The notes beneath the pieces were generated by a model. It was given only the letters and a program-made list of their open reading frames with translations. It was not told the DNA's origin and made no database searches. Positions 25,618-33,431 of a DNA stretch of 64,000 nucleotides are shown piece by piece (position 1 is the first letter of the stretch; every line of letters starts with the position of its first letter). Source of the stretch: Bradyrhizobium iriomotense (GTDB lineage: Bacteria; Pseudomonadota; Alphaproteobacteria; Rhizobiales; Xanthobacteraceae); contig NZ_JAFCLP010000001.1 in NCBI RefSeq assembly GCF_018129405.1, positions 186,001 to 250,000 on the forward strand. The letters are read 5' to 3'. A program made the position numbers and the translations under genes.

Positions 25618-26651
25618 CAGATACCAAGTCCTGACCTGATCGCGGCCTCATCGATGTCGCCGTGCTCGCCGATCACGACGAGCTTTGACTGCCTGAGACC
25701 TGCGCCCCAGGGCTTGTCGAACTGATGGCGTACGCGCTCACCGACGGCCTGCAGCAACAGGCGCATCGGCTTGCCCGCGACCGCGATGTACCCCTTCGCG
25801 CGCAGCACGTTCTGCTCGCGCGCCAACTTCTGGACCGACGCAACCAGCGCATCGATATCGGCAACTTCAGGAAGATCGATCACGACGGACGCGAAATCGT
25901 CGTGCTCGTGCTCCTCCTCGCCGTCGTGATGCGAGGGACGCGCGGCGAGATCGTTCTCGGCGGCAGCGCCAAGTCCGAGGATGACGCGCGCATCGATCGC
26001 GCCGTCGGTGACGGGCAGCATCGGCACGCGGCGCGGCATCTCGGCGGTGATCGCCGCCTTGGCGGCTTCGATGCCGGCGCTGCCGGCGAGATCGGCCTTG
26101 GTCAGCAGCACGATATCGGCGCAGGCGATCTGGTCCTCGAACACTTCCGACAGCGGCGTCTCGTGATCGAGATTCTCATCCGCCGCACGCTGCGCTTCGA
26201 CAGCAATCGGGTCCGGCGCAAAGCGGCCGGCCGCGACGGCCTCGGCATCGGCGAGTGCGATCACGCCGTCGACCGTGATGCGCGAGCGAATCTCCGGCCA
26301 GTCGAACGCCTTCAGCAGCGGCTTCGGCAGCGCCAGGCCCGAGGTCTCGATCAGGATGTGATCGGGCCGCACCGGGCGCGCCAGCAATTGCTCCATGGTC
26401 GGAATGAAATCGTCAGCCACGGTGCAGCAGATGCAGCCATTGGCGAGTTCGACGATGTTTTCTTCCGGGCAATTGGCATCGGCGCAAGACTTCAATATTT
26501 CGCCATCGACACCCTCGCTGCCGAACTCGTTGACGAGCACGGCGAGCTTCTTGCCGTTGGCATTGCTGAGCAGATGCTGGATAAGCGTCGTCTTGCCGGA
26601 ACCCAGAAACCCCGTGACCACCGTAACAGGGACTTTTGCGAGCGAGTTCAT
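25617..26651 (-). CDS. cobW: CobW, metal-binding P-loop GTPase
   Basis: COG0523/SIMIBI GTPase proposed to hand cobalt to the CobNST chelatase. It has 344 residues. Visible motifs are the P-loop GFLGSGKTTL (from residue 14), NEFGSEGVDG, the metal site CICC (Cys73, Cys75, Cys76) in LANGCICCTVADDF, ETSGLALPKPL, and the guanine motif TKAD. A His/Glu cluster at about 240-252 (HHDGEEEHEHDD) is a likely extra metal-binding loop. ATG 26651 gives an ATGA overlap with the DUF1636 gene. It lies on the riboswitch-3 transcript just before cobN. Confidence 0.94.
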   Translation of the reverse strand: MNSLAKVPVTVVTGFLGSGKTTLIQHLLSNANGKKLAVLVNEFGSEGVDGEILKSCADANCPEENIVELANGCICCTVADDFIPTMEQLLARPVRPDHILIETSGLALPKPLLKAFDWPEIRSRITVDGVIALADAEAVAAGRFAPDPIAVEAQRAADENLDHETPLSEVFEDQIACADIVLLTKADLAGSAGIEAAKAAITAEMPRRVPMLPVTDGAIDARVILGLGAAAENDLAARPSHHDGEEEHEHDDFASVVIDLPEVADIDALVASVQKLAREQNVLRAKGYIAVAGKPMRLLLQAVGERVRHQFDKPWGAGLRQSKLVVIGEHGDIDEAAIRSGLGI

Positions 26652-27022
26652 TCGGCGGCCTCCGGCAACACGGCAATGGGGGGAATGCGGGCAAGCGACT
26701 GCTTGCGGAAGATTTCGGGACGGTTGCGCCACGGCACGAGGCCATCGGGGGCCGCCGCATAGGCCGCAGCGCCCGCGATCACGTCGCGCGCGTTGGCATC
26801 CGACAGGCGGCCATAGACGTAGGACCAGCGGCCGGGCGCGCTGAGCGCGACCGAGCAGCCCTGGCTACAGGCCGACAGGCATTCGACGGGAACCACATTG
26901 ACGCCCTCGGGCACGCCGGCGTCGAGGATCGCACCATGCAGGCGCTTACCGGGCGTCGTCTCGCCCTCGCCAAGCGTCTGGCCGGCACGGCAGGTAATGC
27001 AGACGTGAAGTGTGACTGTCAT
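26648..27022 (-). CDS. DUF1636 family protein, cysteine-rich, CobW partner candidate
   Basis: First gene of the long riboswitch-3 operon; 124 residues, cytoplasmic, function not established. Five cysteines are arranged as C8xxC11 in VCITCRAG and C48x3C52x3C56 in ECLSACSQGCSVAL. This resembles the metal or iron-sulphur sites of thioredoxin-like ferredoxins and is the DUF1636 pattern. Its stop overlaps cobW by four bases, so the two are made in step. ATG 27022 was chosen because it begins at the conserved TLHVCITC and its ribosome site lies in a masking hairpin. A role in metal handling with CobW, or as a redox partner for CobG, is inference. Confidence 0.8.
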   Translation of the reverse strand: MTVTLHVCITCRAGQTLGEGETTPGKRLHGAILDAGVPEGVNVVPVECLSACSQGCSVALSAPGRWSYVYGRLSDANARDVIAGAAAYAAAPDGLVPWRNRPEIFRKQSLARIPPIAVLPEAAE

Positions 27023-27055
27023 CGCCTCTTCCAGGATAAACATCGGGAGGCGATG
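27020..27055 (-). promoter_or_regulatory. Hairpin masking ribosome site and start codon (riboswitch 3)
   Basis: On the minus strand CATCGCCTC (27055-27047) is fully complementary to GAGGCGATG (27028-27020), whose last three bases are the ATG of the DUF1636 gene. A nine-pair stem with an 18-base loop would hide both the purine-rich GGAAGAGG region and the start codon. It lies about 70 bases after the aptamer, where a translational expression platform is expected. The pairing is seen; the ligand control is inferred. Confidence 0.65.
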
Positions 27056-27124
27056 AGGCACACGGACCATTCTCCTGAAGGCCCGCTTCCCCGTCGCGGA
27101 ACACCCCGTCCGCCGGTCCGAAAT

Positions 27125-27325
27125 TCGTCCGCGCTGGCAGGTCTCCCGGCTTGCGGAGCAGGGTTTTGCCCTTCGATCCCCGCCTTCCCGATCCCCTGGG
27201 AATCAGTGGCTTTGGGCATCTCTCCGGTCACGGTCGCGGGGGCGGCTGCATTTTGGACCCAAATCTTGCCGATTCGGACCCTATCGCATTCCCTCTTCGC
27301 CTGTCGTAGGACAGGAACCAACGCC
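27125..27325 (-). promoter_or_regulatory. Cobalamin riboswitch 3 (DUF1636-cobW-cobN leader)
   Basis: Minus-strand B12 box AGCCGGGAGACCTGCC at 27151-27136. Upstream are GGTTCC (27319-27314), GAAGAGGGAATGCG, the core CCCCCGCGACCGTGA and GCCACTGA. All pieces are in the standard order. The aptamer occupies most of the 354-base gap between the DUF1636 gene and the divergent cobO, so the cobO promoter must lie over or beside the aptamer DNA. Confidence 0.93.
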
Positions 27326-27376
27326 GGGCCACCATTTGCCCCCGGCCGCCTCTTGTCAAGCCGAAGGACCCGTCAG

Positions 27377-28012
27377 ATGACGCCTGAACCGGATACCCAA
27401 ACGGCCGAGGAAACCGACGCCCGGCACGCTCAGAAAATGGCGAAGAAGAAGGCCGCCCGCGACAGGATCATGGCGACCAAGAGCGGCGAAAAGGGCCTCA
27501 TCATCGTCCATACCGGCGCGGGCAAGGGCAAGTCCTCTTCCGCCTTCGGCATGATCGTCCGCTGCGTCGCCCACGGCTTTCCCTGCGCGGTCGTACAGTT
27601 CATCAAGGGCGCCTGGGATACCGGCGAACGGCGCCTGCTCACCGGCCATTTCGGCGACCTCTGCCAGTTCCACGCCATGGGCGAAGGTTTTACCTGGGAG
27701 ACGCAGGACCGCGCCCGTGACATCGCGGCCGCGCGCGCCGGCTGGGACAAGGCCAAGGAGCTGATCCAAGATTCCAACCTGCGCATGGTCGTGCTCGATG
27801 AGATCAACATCGCGCTGCGCTACGACTATCTCGACATCGCCGAAGTGGTGGAATTCCTGACGACGCAGAAGCCGCCGATGACGCATGTCGTGCTCACCGG
27901 GCGCAACGCCAAGGACGAGCTGATCGAGATCGCCGACCTCGTCACCGAGATGATGCTGGTGAAGCATCCGTTCCGCTCCGGCATCAAGGCGCAGGCCGGC
28001 GTCGAGTTCTGA
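27377..28012 (+). CDS. cobO: Corrinoid adenosyltransferase
   Basis: Transfers the 5'-deoxyadenosyl group of ATP to cob(I)yrinic acid a,c-diamide and related cob(I)inamides. It has 211 residues of the CobA/CobO/BtuR family. A charged N-terminal helix (about 1-35) precedes the P-loop [50 protein letters not shown] and HVVLTGRNA follow. ATG 27377 has AAGGA upstream; the in-frame extension to the left runs through riboswitch 3 and is not coding. It is followed by cobQ five bases later. Confidence 0.95.
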   Translation: MTPEPDTQTAEETDARHAQKMAKKKAARDRIMATKSGEKGLIIVHTGAGKGKSSSAFGMIVRCVAHGFPCAVVQFIKGAWDTGERRLLTGHFGDLCQFHAMGEGFTWETQDRARDIAAARAGWDKAKELIQDSNLRMVVLDEINIALRYDYLDIAEVVEFLTTQKPPMTHVVLTGRNAKDELIEIADLVTEMMLVKHPFRSGIKAQAGVEF

Positions 28013-28017
28013 TTTCG

Positions 28018-29466
28018 ATGGCGCGCGCATTGATGATCCAGGGTGCCGGCTCGGACGTGGGCAAGTCGCTCATCGTCGCCGGCCTCGCGCGGGCGTTCAC
28101 GCGGCGCGGCCTCCGCGTGCTTCCGTTCAAGCCGCAGAACATGTCGAACAATGCGGCCGTCACCGTCGACGGCGGCGAAATCGGCCGCGCCCAGGCGCTT
28201 CAGGCGCTAGCCGCCGGCGTCGAGCCGCACACCGACATGAACCCGGTGCTGCTGAAGCCCGAGACCGACGTCGGCGCACAGGTCGTTGTCCACGGCAAGC
28301 GCATTGCGACTGCCCGTGCGCGCGAATATGCGGCGATGAAGCCCTCGCTGATGGGCGCGGTGCTCGAGAGTTTTGAACGGCTCAAGGCGCGCGCTGATCT
28401 CGTGCTGGTCGAAGGCGCCGGCAGTCCGGCCGAGGTGAACCTGCGCAAGGCCGACATCGCCAATATGGGCTTTGCCCGCAAGGCCGGCGTGCCCGTCGTG
28501 CTGGTCGGCGACATCGACCGCGGCGGCGTCATTGCGCAGCTCGTCGGCATCCGGACGGTGATCGACCCCGACGATGCCGCGATGATTCAGGGTTTTGTCA
28601 TCAACAAATTCCGCGGCGATCCCACGCTGTTCGACGACGGCTACAAGCTGATCGAGCAGAAGACCGCCTGGCACGGCCTCGGCGTGCTGCCCTGGTTTCC
28701 GCGCGCCGGCGAGCTGCCTGCGGAGGACGCGCTGGGCCTGAGCGATGCGCGCAAGCCCGGGCAATTCAAGATCGCCTGCCTCGCGCTATCGCGGATCGCG
28801 AATTTCGACGATCTCGATCCGCTCAAGCTCGAGCCCAGAGTGGATCTCGTGATGGTGCGCCCAGGCGAAGCAATCCCGGGTGACGTCAGGCTCGTCATCA
28901 TCCCCGGCTCCAAATCCACGCGCGGCGATCTTGCTTTCCTGCGTGCGCAGGGCTGGGACATTGATCTGCTTGCGCATCACCGACGCGGCGGCCATGTACT
29001 CGGCCTCTGCGGCGGCTATCAGATGCTCGGGCGCAGCGTTTCCGACCCTGAAGGCATCGAAGGCCCTGCGGGCGACACGCCAGGCCTTGGGCTTCTTGAT
29101 GTCGAGACGGTGATGAGCCCGCAGAAGACGCTGACGCGCGTCGCGGCCGTACACGCCGCGACCGATCGGCCGATCGAGGCTTACGAAATCCATATCGGCC
29201 GCACCGACGGGCCCGATCGCGCCCGTCCGTTCGCAAAGCTGAACGGCGAGCCGGAAGGCGCTATCTCGCGCGATGGGCGCGTGCAGGGCAGCTATTTGCA
29301 CGGCCTGTTCACGTCGGATGATTTCCGCAAGGCGTTTTTGGCGAAGCTCGACATTCCCGCGGGCGAAGAGCCCTATCACATCAGGGTCGAGAGCGCGCTC
29401 GATGCGCTCGCCGACCACATCGAAAAGCATCTCGACGTCGAAGGCCTGCTCGCGCTAGCGCGCTAA
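28018..29466 (+). CDS. cobQ: Cobyric acid synthase
   Basis: ATP- and glutamine-dependent amidation of side chains b, d, e and g of adenosylcobyrinic acid a,c-diamide. It has 482 residues. The N-terminal synthetase domain has [20 protein letters not shown] and [17 protein letters not shown]. The C-terminal glutaminase has the nucleophile in [12 protein letters not shown] and a late histidine in YLHGLF. It starts five bases after cobO and is co-transcribed with it. Its 3' end overlaps the convergent cobC by 12 bases. Confidence 0.95.
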   Translation: MARALMIQGAGSDVGKSLIVAGLARAFTRRGLRVLPFKPQNMSNNAAVTVDGGEIGRAQALQALAAGVEPHTDMNPVLLKPETDVGAQVVVHGKRIATARAREYAAMKPSLMGAVLESFERLKARADLVLVEGAGSPAEVNLRKADIANMGFARKAGVPVVLVGDIDRGGVIAQLVGIRTVIDPDDAAMIQGFVINKFRGDPTLFDDGYKLIEQKTAWHGLGVLPWFPRAGELPAEDALGLSDARKPGQFKIACLALSRIANFDDLDPLKLEPRVDLVMVRPGEAIPGDVRLVIIPGSKSTRGDLAFLRAQGWDIDLLAHHRRGGHVLGLCGGYQMLGRSVSDPEGIEGPAGDTPGLGLLDVETVMSPQKTLTRVAAVHAATDRPIEAYEIHIGRTDGPDRARPFAKLNGEPEGAISRDGRVQGSYLHGLFTSDDFRKAFLAKLDIPAGEEPYHIRVESALDALADHIEKHLDVEGLLALAR

Positions 29467-30435
29467 AACCTCGGCAAAGCGCGACCATTCGGCTTCGCTG
29501 CCGGGTAGGCCGAGCCGCAGCCATGTCGGCTCTTGCGCGAAGATGCGCGACCAAATCTGCCCGCGCGCGAGCTTCTCCTGCGCGGCAAGCGCGTCAGGCG
29601 TCTGGTAAAGACGAAACAGCGGCGTGCCGCCGACGAGCCGCCATCCCTGCGACTGCGCCATGGCGTCGAGGCGGACACAATCACGGGCGAGCCGCGCGCA
29701 CGTGGCCTCTGCCCAGGCCTCATCGCGCAACGCGCGGCAACCGATGGCGATCGCGGCGCCCGATATTGGCCATGGGCCTGACGCCGCCGCAAGTTTGGCG
29801 ATGTCGGTCGAACTGCCGATCGCGAAGCCAAGGCGAAGGCCGGCAAGACCATAGAACTTTCCGAACGAGCGCAGTACGAGCAGTCCCGGCCGATCCGCTT
29901 CGGACGCAAGCGACAGCTGCGGAACCGCATCGGCAAAGCTCTCGTCGATGACGAGGCGGCCGACGCGCGGCAGCAATGTTGCTAAGTCCTTCGGCGAATG
30001 ACGCCCCCCACCGGGATTGTTGGGATTGACGACGATCGCCAGATCCGCGCCCGCCAGCGCATCGAATTCCCCGACCTCCTCGACATCCCAGCCCGCGGCC
30101 GACAGCACCCCAGCATATTCATTGTAAGTCGGTGCAAGGATGTGCACGCGACCAGGCGGCGCCAATTGCGGCAGCAATTGAATGGCAGCCTGCGCGCCGC
30201 CCATCGCAACGAGCGGTGCGCTCGTGCGGTAGGCGTGCCGCGCTGCCTGATGCAAGGCATCGATCTCGGCACGCGACGGCAGCGCGCTCCAGGCGCGCAT
30301 GCTCACCTCGCCCACCGGATAAGGCACCCGGTTGATCCCGGTCGACAGATCGATCCAGTCCTCGGCGCGGCCGCCGAACCGCTGCTGGGCCAGATCGAGA
30401 TTTCCACCGTGCTCGCGCATGCCCCGTTCTTTCAC
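29455..30435 (-). CDS. cobC: Threonine-phosphate decarboxylase (CobC; CobD of Salmonella)
   Basis: PLP-dependent enzyme of the aspartate aminotransferase fold that makes (R)-1-amino-2-propanol phosphate for the nucleotide-loop linker. It has 326 residues. The N-terminus [14 protein letters not shown] and [14 protein letters not shown] are typical. NPNNPGG binds the cofactor region, VIDESFAD carries the aspartate, and [19 protein letters not shown] holds the Schiff-base lysine. The GTG start at 30435 makes a GTGA overlap with cobD; ATG 30420 is an alternative. Confidence 0.93.
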   Translation of the reverse strand: MKERGMREHGGNLDLAQQRFGGRAEDWIDLSTGINRVPYPVGEVSMRAWSALPSRAEIDALHQAARHAYRTSAPLVAMGGAQAAIQLLPQLAPPGRVHILAPTYNEYAGVLSAAGWDVEEVGEFDALAGADLAIVVNPNNPGGGRHSPKDLATLLPRVGRLVIDESFADAVPQLSLASEADRPGLLVLRSFGKFYGLAGLRLGFAIGSSTDIAKLAAASGPWPISGAAIAIGCRALRDEAWAEATCARLARDCVRLDAMAQSQGWRLVGGTPLFRLYQTPDALAAQEKLARGQIWSRIFAQEPTWLRLGLPGSEAEWSRFAEVLAR

Positions 30436-31373
30436 GCCAAGGCGAGGATCGCAAGGAGGCTGGCGAGCAGCAGCATGGCGCGGCGGTAGACGTTCAGTCC
30501 TTCGCCGATGTCGGCGGGATGCGGATCACGCGCGCCTTCGTTGAGCCAGGGCTCCTTCGTGACGCTGCCATGATAGATGCGGGGACCGCTGAGCCGCACG
30601 CCAAGCGCGCCAGCCATCGCCGCTTCCGGCCAGCCGGCATTGGGCGAGCGGTGGCGACGCGCATCGCGCGTCATGCACGCTAGCGCCTCGGATCGGCGCG
30701 GTGCCAGCAGCACGAACAGAAGCCCGGTCAGACGCGCCGGAATGAAGTTGGCGACATCGTCGATGCGTGCCGCGGCCCAGCCGAAGGCCTCGTGCCGTTC
30801 GCTGCGATGGCCGATCATGGAATCCAGCGTGTTGATGGCCTTGTAGCCGAGAATACCGGGCAGGCCGAGCAGCGCGCCCCAGAACATCGGCGCCACGATA
30901 CCGTCGGAAGCGTTCTCGGCGAGGCTCTCGATCGCCGCACGTGCGATGCCGGCCTCATCGAGCGCCGCGGGATCGCGGCCGACGATGCGCGAGACCGCCT
31001 CGCGTGCAGCGGCGACGTCGCCGGCCTGCAACGGCTTCGCGACAGCGGCAACGTGATCATGGAGCGAGCGCAGCGCGACCAGGGGCCAAGCGAGCGCGCC
31101 GACCATCACGATTTGGACCCAGCCCGAAGCCAGCAGGGACTGAAGCATCCAGCCGAGCGCGACGGAGAACGCAATCACCAAAAGCGCTCCTGCGATACCG
31201 GCAGCGCGCCGAAGTGCCGGCGGATCGGAGGAGCGATTCCAGCCGGCATCGATCGCGCCAATAAGCCGGCCCAGCCACGTCACGGGGTGACCGATCCGGG
31301 CGAACAGCCACGACGGCCAGCCCAGAAAGGCATCCACCACCATCGCCACCGCCATCGCACCCGCAAAACCCAC
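30432..31373 (-). CDS. cobD: Adenosylcobinamide-phosphate synthase, membrane protein (CobD/CbiB)
   Basis: Joins aminopropanol phosphate to the f side chain of adenosylcobyric acid at the inner membrane. It has 313 residues with four or five hydrophobic segments. Family motifs are WPSWLFARIGHPVTWLGRLI near the start, SRIVGRDPAALDEAGIARA, AIESLAENASDGIVAPMFW, and KAINTLDSMIGHRSERHEAFG. The start is a GTG preceded by a strong AGGAGGA. It is coupled to cobC by a four-base overlap, and the two supply and use the same intermediate. Confidence 0.94.
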   Translation of the reverse strand: MGFAGAMAVAMVVDAFLGWPSWLFARIGHPVTWLGRLIGAIDAGWNRSSDPPALRRAAGIAGALLVIAFSVALGWMLQSLLASGWVQIVMVGALAWPLVALRSLHDHVAAVAKPLQAGDVAAAREAVSRIVGRDPAALDEAGIARAAIESLAENASDGIVAPMFWGALLGLPGILGYKAINTLDSMIGHRSERHEAFGWAAARIDDVANFIPARLTGLLFVLLAPRRSEALACMTRDARRHRSPNAGWPEAAMAGALGVRLSGPRIYHGSVTKEPWLNEGARDPHPADIGEGLNVYRRAMLLLASLLAILALA

Positions 31374-31494
31374 ATATTCCTCCTGTCCCGCCCCTGTTGC
31401 GCAAAGCGAGGGGTGAGCGCAAGCCCCCGGCGGGCTGATTTCGGCTTTGTCTTTGCCCGCGTTTGGTGATTAGTGCTGTCGACAGGAGACCTTC

Positions 31495-31998
31495 ATGGCC
31501 GTCATTCTCATTACCGGCGGAGCGCGATCGGGCAAAAGCACGCGGGCGGAAGCGCGTGCGCGCGCCTTTCCAGGGCAACCTATCTATCTCGCGACGGCCG
31601 AGGCGCTCGACGCTGAAATGGAAGCACGCATCGCGAAGCATCGCGCGCGGCGCGGAACCGACTGGCTCGAGCGCGAGGTGCCGCTCGATCTCGTGCCCGC
31701 GCTGCTTGCAACCGATGGCGGCGGCGCAAGGCTGGTGGACTGCCTGACACTCTGGCTTTCCAACCTGATGCATGCGGCGCGAGACTGGGAGCGCGAAGTG
31801 AGAGAGCTTGCCGGCGCCCTGCCCCGCCTGAGCAGCCCCGTCGTCTTCGTCACCAACGAAGTCGGCCTCGGCATCGTGCCTGATAATGCACTGGCACGCA
31901 GCTTCCGCGACGCCGCCGGGATCATGAACCAGATCATCGCCGCGGTCGCGGACGAGGTCGAGTTCGTGGTCGCCGGCCTGCCGATGAAATTGAAATGA
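31495..31998 (+). CDS. cobP: Adenosylcobinamide kinase / adenosylcobinamide-phosphate guanylyltransferase
   Basis: Bifunctional enzyme (CobU in Salmonella) that phosphorylates adenosylcobinamide and then forms the GDP derivative. It has 167 residues. The P-loop is ILITGGARSGKSTRAE. His49 in AKHRARRGTDWLE matches the guanylylated histidine. NEVGLGIVPDNALARSFRD is the family signature. AGGAG lies six bases upstream of the ATG. The 121-base gap from the divergent cobD must hold both promoters. Confidence 0.94.
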   Translation: MAVILITGGARSGKSTRAEARARAFPGQPIYLATAEALDAEMEARIAKHRARRGTDWLEREVPLDLVPALLATDGGGARLVDCLTLWLSNLMHAARDWEREVRELAGALPRLSSPVVFVTNEVGLGIVPDNALARSFRDAAGIMNQIIAAVADEVEFVVAGLPMKLK

Positions 31999-32777
31999 TG
32001 CCGCGCGCCGAACTTTTCAAAGACGTCATCGCCGATCTCAGGATGGCGGCATCGTTCATCACGATCCTCCCCGTGGCGCCGTCGAAGCCCGCAACTGACG
32101 GCACCGTCGCGCGCGCGACCTGGGCGCTGCCGGTCGCGGGGCTGGTGGTCGGCCTTATCGGAGCGTTGGCTTACAAGGTCGCCATCCGCCTCGGGCTGAC
32201 ACCGAACCTTGCCGCCTTGCTTGCGCTCGCGACGACCGCCCTCATCACCGGCGCACTGCACGAGGACGGCCTTGCCGACACCGCCGATGGGCTTGGCGGC
32301 GGCCGGACGCGCGAACGCAAGCTGGAGATCATGCGCGACAGCCGGATCGGCACCTATGGCGTCTGCGCGCTGATCCTGTCGTTTGGCCTGCGCTGGAGCG
32401 CGCTCGCGGCGATCGCCAATCCCTGGGCCGTCACGTTGGCGCTGTGCGCTGCGCACGCTGCTGCACGCGCGGGCGTGCCGGCCTTCATGTCGCTGGTGCC
32501 GCCGGCGCGACCTGACGGACTGTCGGCCAGCGCTGGAGCGCCGCCTGGCCGCAGCGTGGCTATCGCCTTCGCGGTTGGAACGCTCGTGCTCGCCCTGGCG
32601 TTGGGGCCGGGCAAGGCGTTGGTCGGCCTGATCCTGCTCTCGCTCGCCGGACTGATGCTGGCGCGGCTTGCCATCCGCCATATCGGCGGGCAGACCGGCG
32701 ACATTCTCGGCGCGTTCGAGCAGATTGGCGAGATCCTGATCCTGCTGGTTGCCGCGGCCTTTCAGATGGGACGCTGA
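31995..32777 (+). CDS. cobV: Adenosylcobinamide-GDP ribazoletransferase (cobalamin synthase)
   Basis: Inner-membrane enzyme (CobS in Salmonella naming) that joins adenosylcobinamide-GDP with alpha-ribazole (phosphate), completing the nucleotide loop. It has 260 residues and six or seven hydrophobic segments. The acidic signature GALHEDGLADTADGLGGG binds metal and substrate. Also seen are MRDSRIGTYGV and IGGQTGDILGAFEQ. It is coupled to cobP by an ATGA overlap. Its substrate alpha-ribazole phosphate is made by the CobT encoded at 11-12 kb. Confidence 0.94.
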   Translation: MMPRAELFKDVIADLRMAASFITILPVAPSKPATDGTVARATWALPVAGLVVGLIGALAYKVAIRLGLTPNLAALLALATTALITGALHEDGLADTADGLGGGRTRERKLEIMRDSRIGTYGVCALILSFGLRWSALAAIANPWAVTLALCAAHAAARAGVPAFMSLVPPARPDGLSASAGAPPGRSVAIAFAVGTLVLALALGPGKALVGLILLSLAGLMLARLAIRHIGGQTGDILGAFEQIGEILILLVAAAFQMGR

Positions 32778-32781
32778 CCTC

Positions 32782-33414
32782 ATGGTCGAGTTCGACGACA
32801 CCTTCCGCCGGCACCTGCACAAGCTGTTCGTGTGGCGCCGCGACGTGCGCCGCTTTCGCAGCGATCCGCTGCCCGAGGGCGCCATCGATCGCCTGGTCGA
32901 GACGGCCTGTCTTTCGCCGTCGGTCGGCCTCAGCCAGCCCTGGCGCTTCGTCATCGTCGACGATGCCGCACGGCGCCGCGCCGTCGTCGACGACTTCAAG
33001 GCCTGCAACGCCGATGCGCTCAACTGCTACTCGGGCGACCGCGCGGCGCGCTATGCCACGCTAAAACTGTCGGGCCTCGAACAGGCCCCGGGCCATCTCG
33101 CCGTGTTCGCGGACAAGGCCAGCGACATCGGCCACGGCCTCGGCCGCGCCACCATGCCGGAGACGACGGAATATTCCGTGGTCGCCGCGATCACCGCAAT
33201 GTGGCTCGCCGCGCGCGCGGAAGGCATTGGTCTTGGCTGGGTATCGATCCTGAGCCCGGATCGTATCCACACCATTCTCGACGTGCCTGATACCTGGAAG
33301 TTCATCGCCTATCTCTGCATCGGCTTTCCCGAGGCCGAATGCGACCAGCCCGAGCTGGAGCAGGCGAAATGGGAACACCGGCGCGGCGCAGACGAGTTCA
33401 CGTTGCGGCGTTAG
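32782..33414 (+). CDS. bluB: 5,6-dimethylbenzimidazole synthase
   Basis: Flavin-destructase of the nitroreductase fold that converts reduced FMN and oxygen into dimethylbenzimidazole, the lower ligand of B12. It has 210 residues. VWRRDVRRFRSDPLPE binds the flavin phosphate. TACLSPSVGLSQPWRFVIVD and AEGIGLGWVSILSP are typical of BluB rather than other nitroreductases. ATG 32782 starts four bases after the cobV stop; the frame can be extended left only inside cobV. It ends 17 bases before the convergent TpsB gene. Oxygen-dependent BluB fits the aerobic pathway. Confidence 0.94.
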   Translation: MVEFDDTFRRHLHKLFVWRRDVRRFRSDPLPEGAIDRLVETACLSPSVGLSQPWRFVIVDDAARRRAVVDDFKACNADALNCYSGDRAARYATLKLSGLEQAPGHLAVFADKASDIGHGLGRATMPETTEYSVVAAITAMWLAARAEGIGLGWVSILSPDRIHTILDVPDTWKFIAYLCIGFPEAECDQPELEQAKWEHRRGADEFTLRR

Positions 33415-33431
33415 GCGCGTCTGCGCAAACG

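Noticed and set aside
26636-27376. N-terminal extension of cobO through riboswitch 3
   Set aside because: It runs over the aptamer and the DUF1636 gene; the conserved protein begins at 27377 with a good ribosome site.
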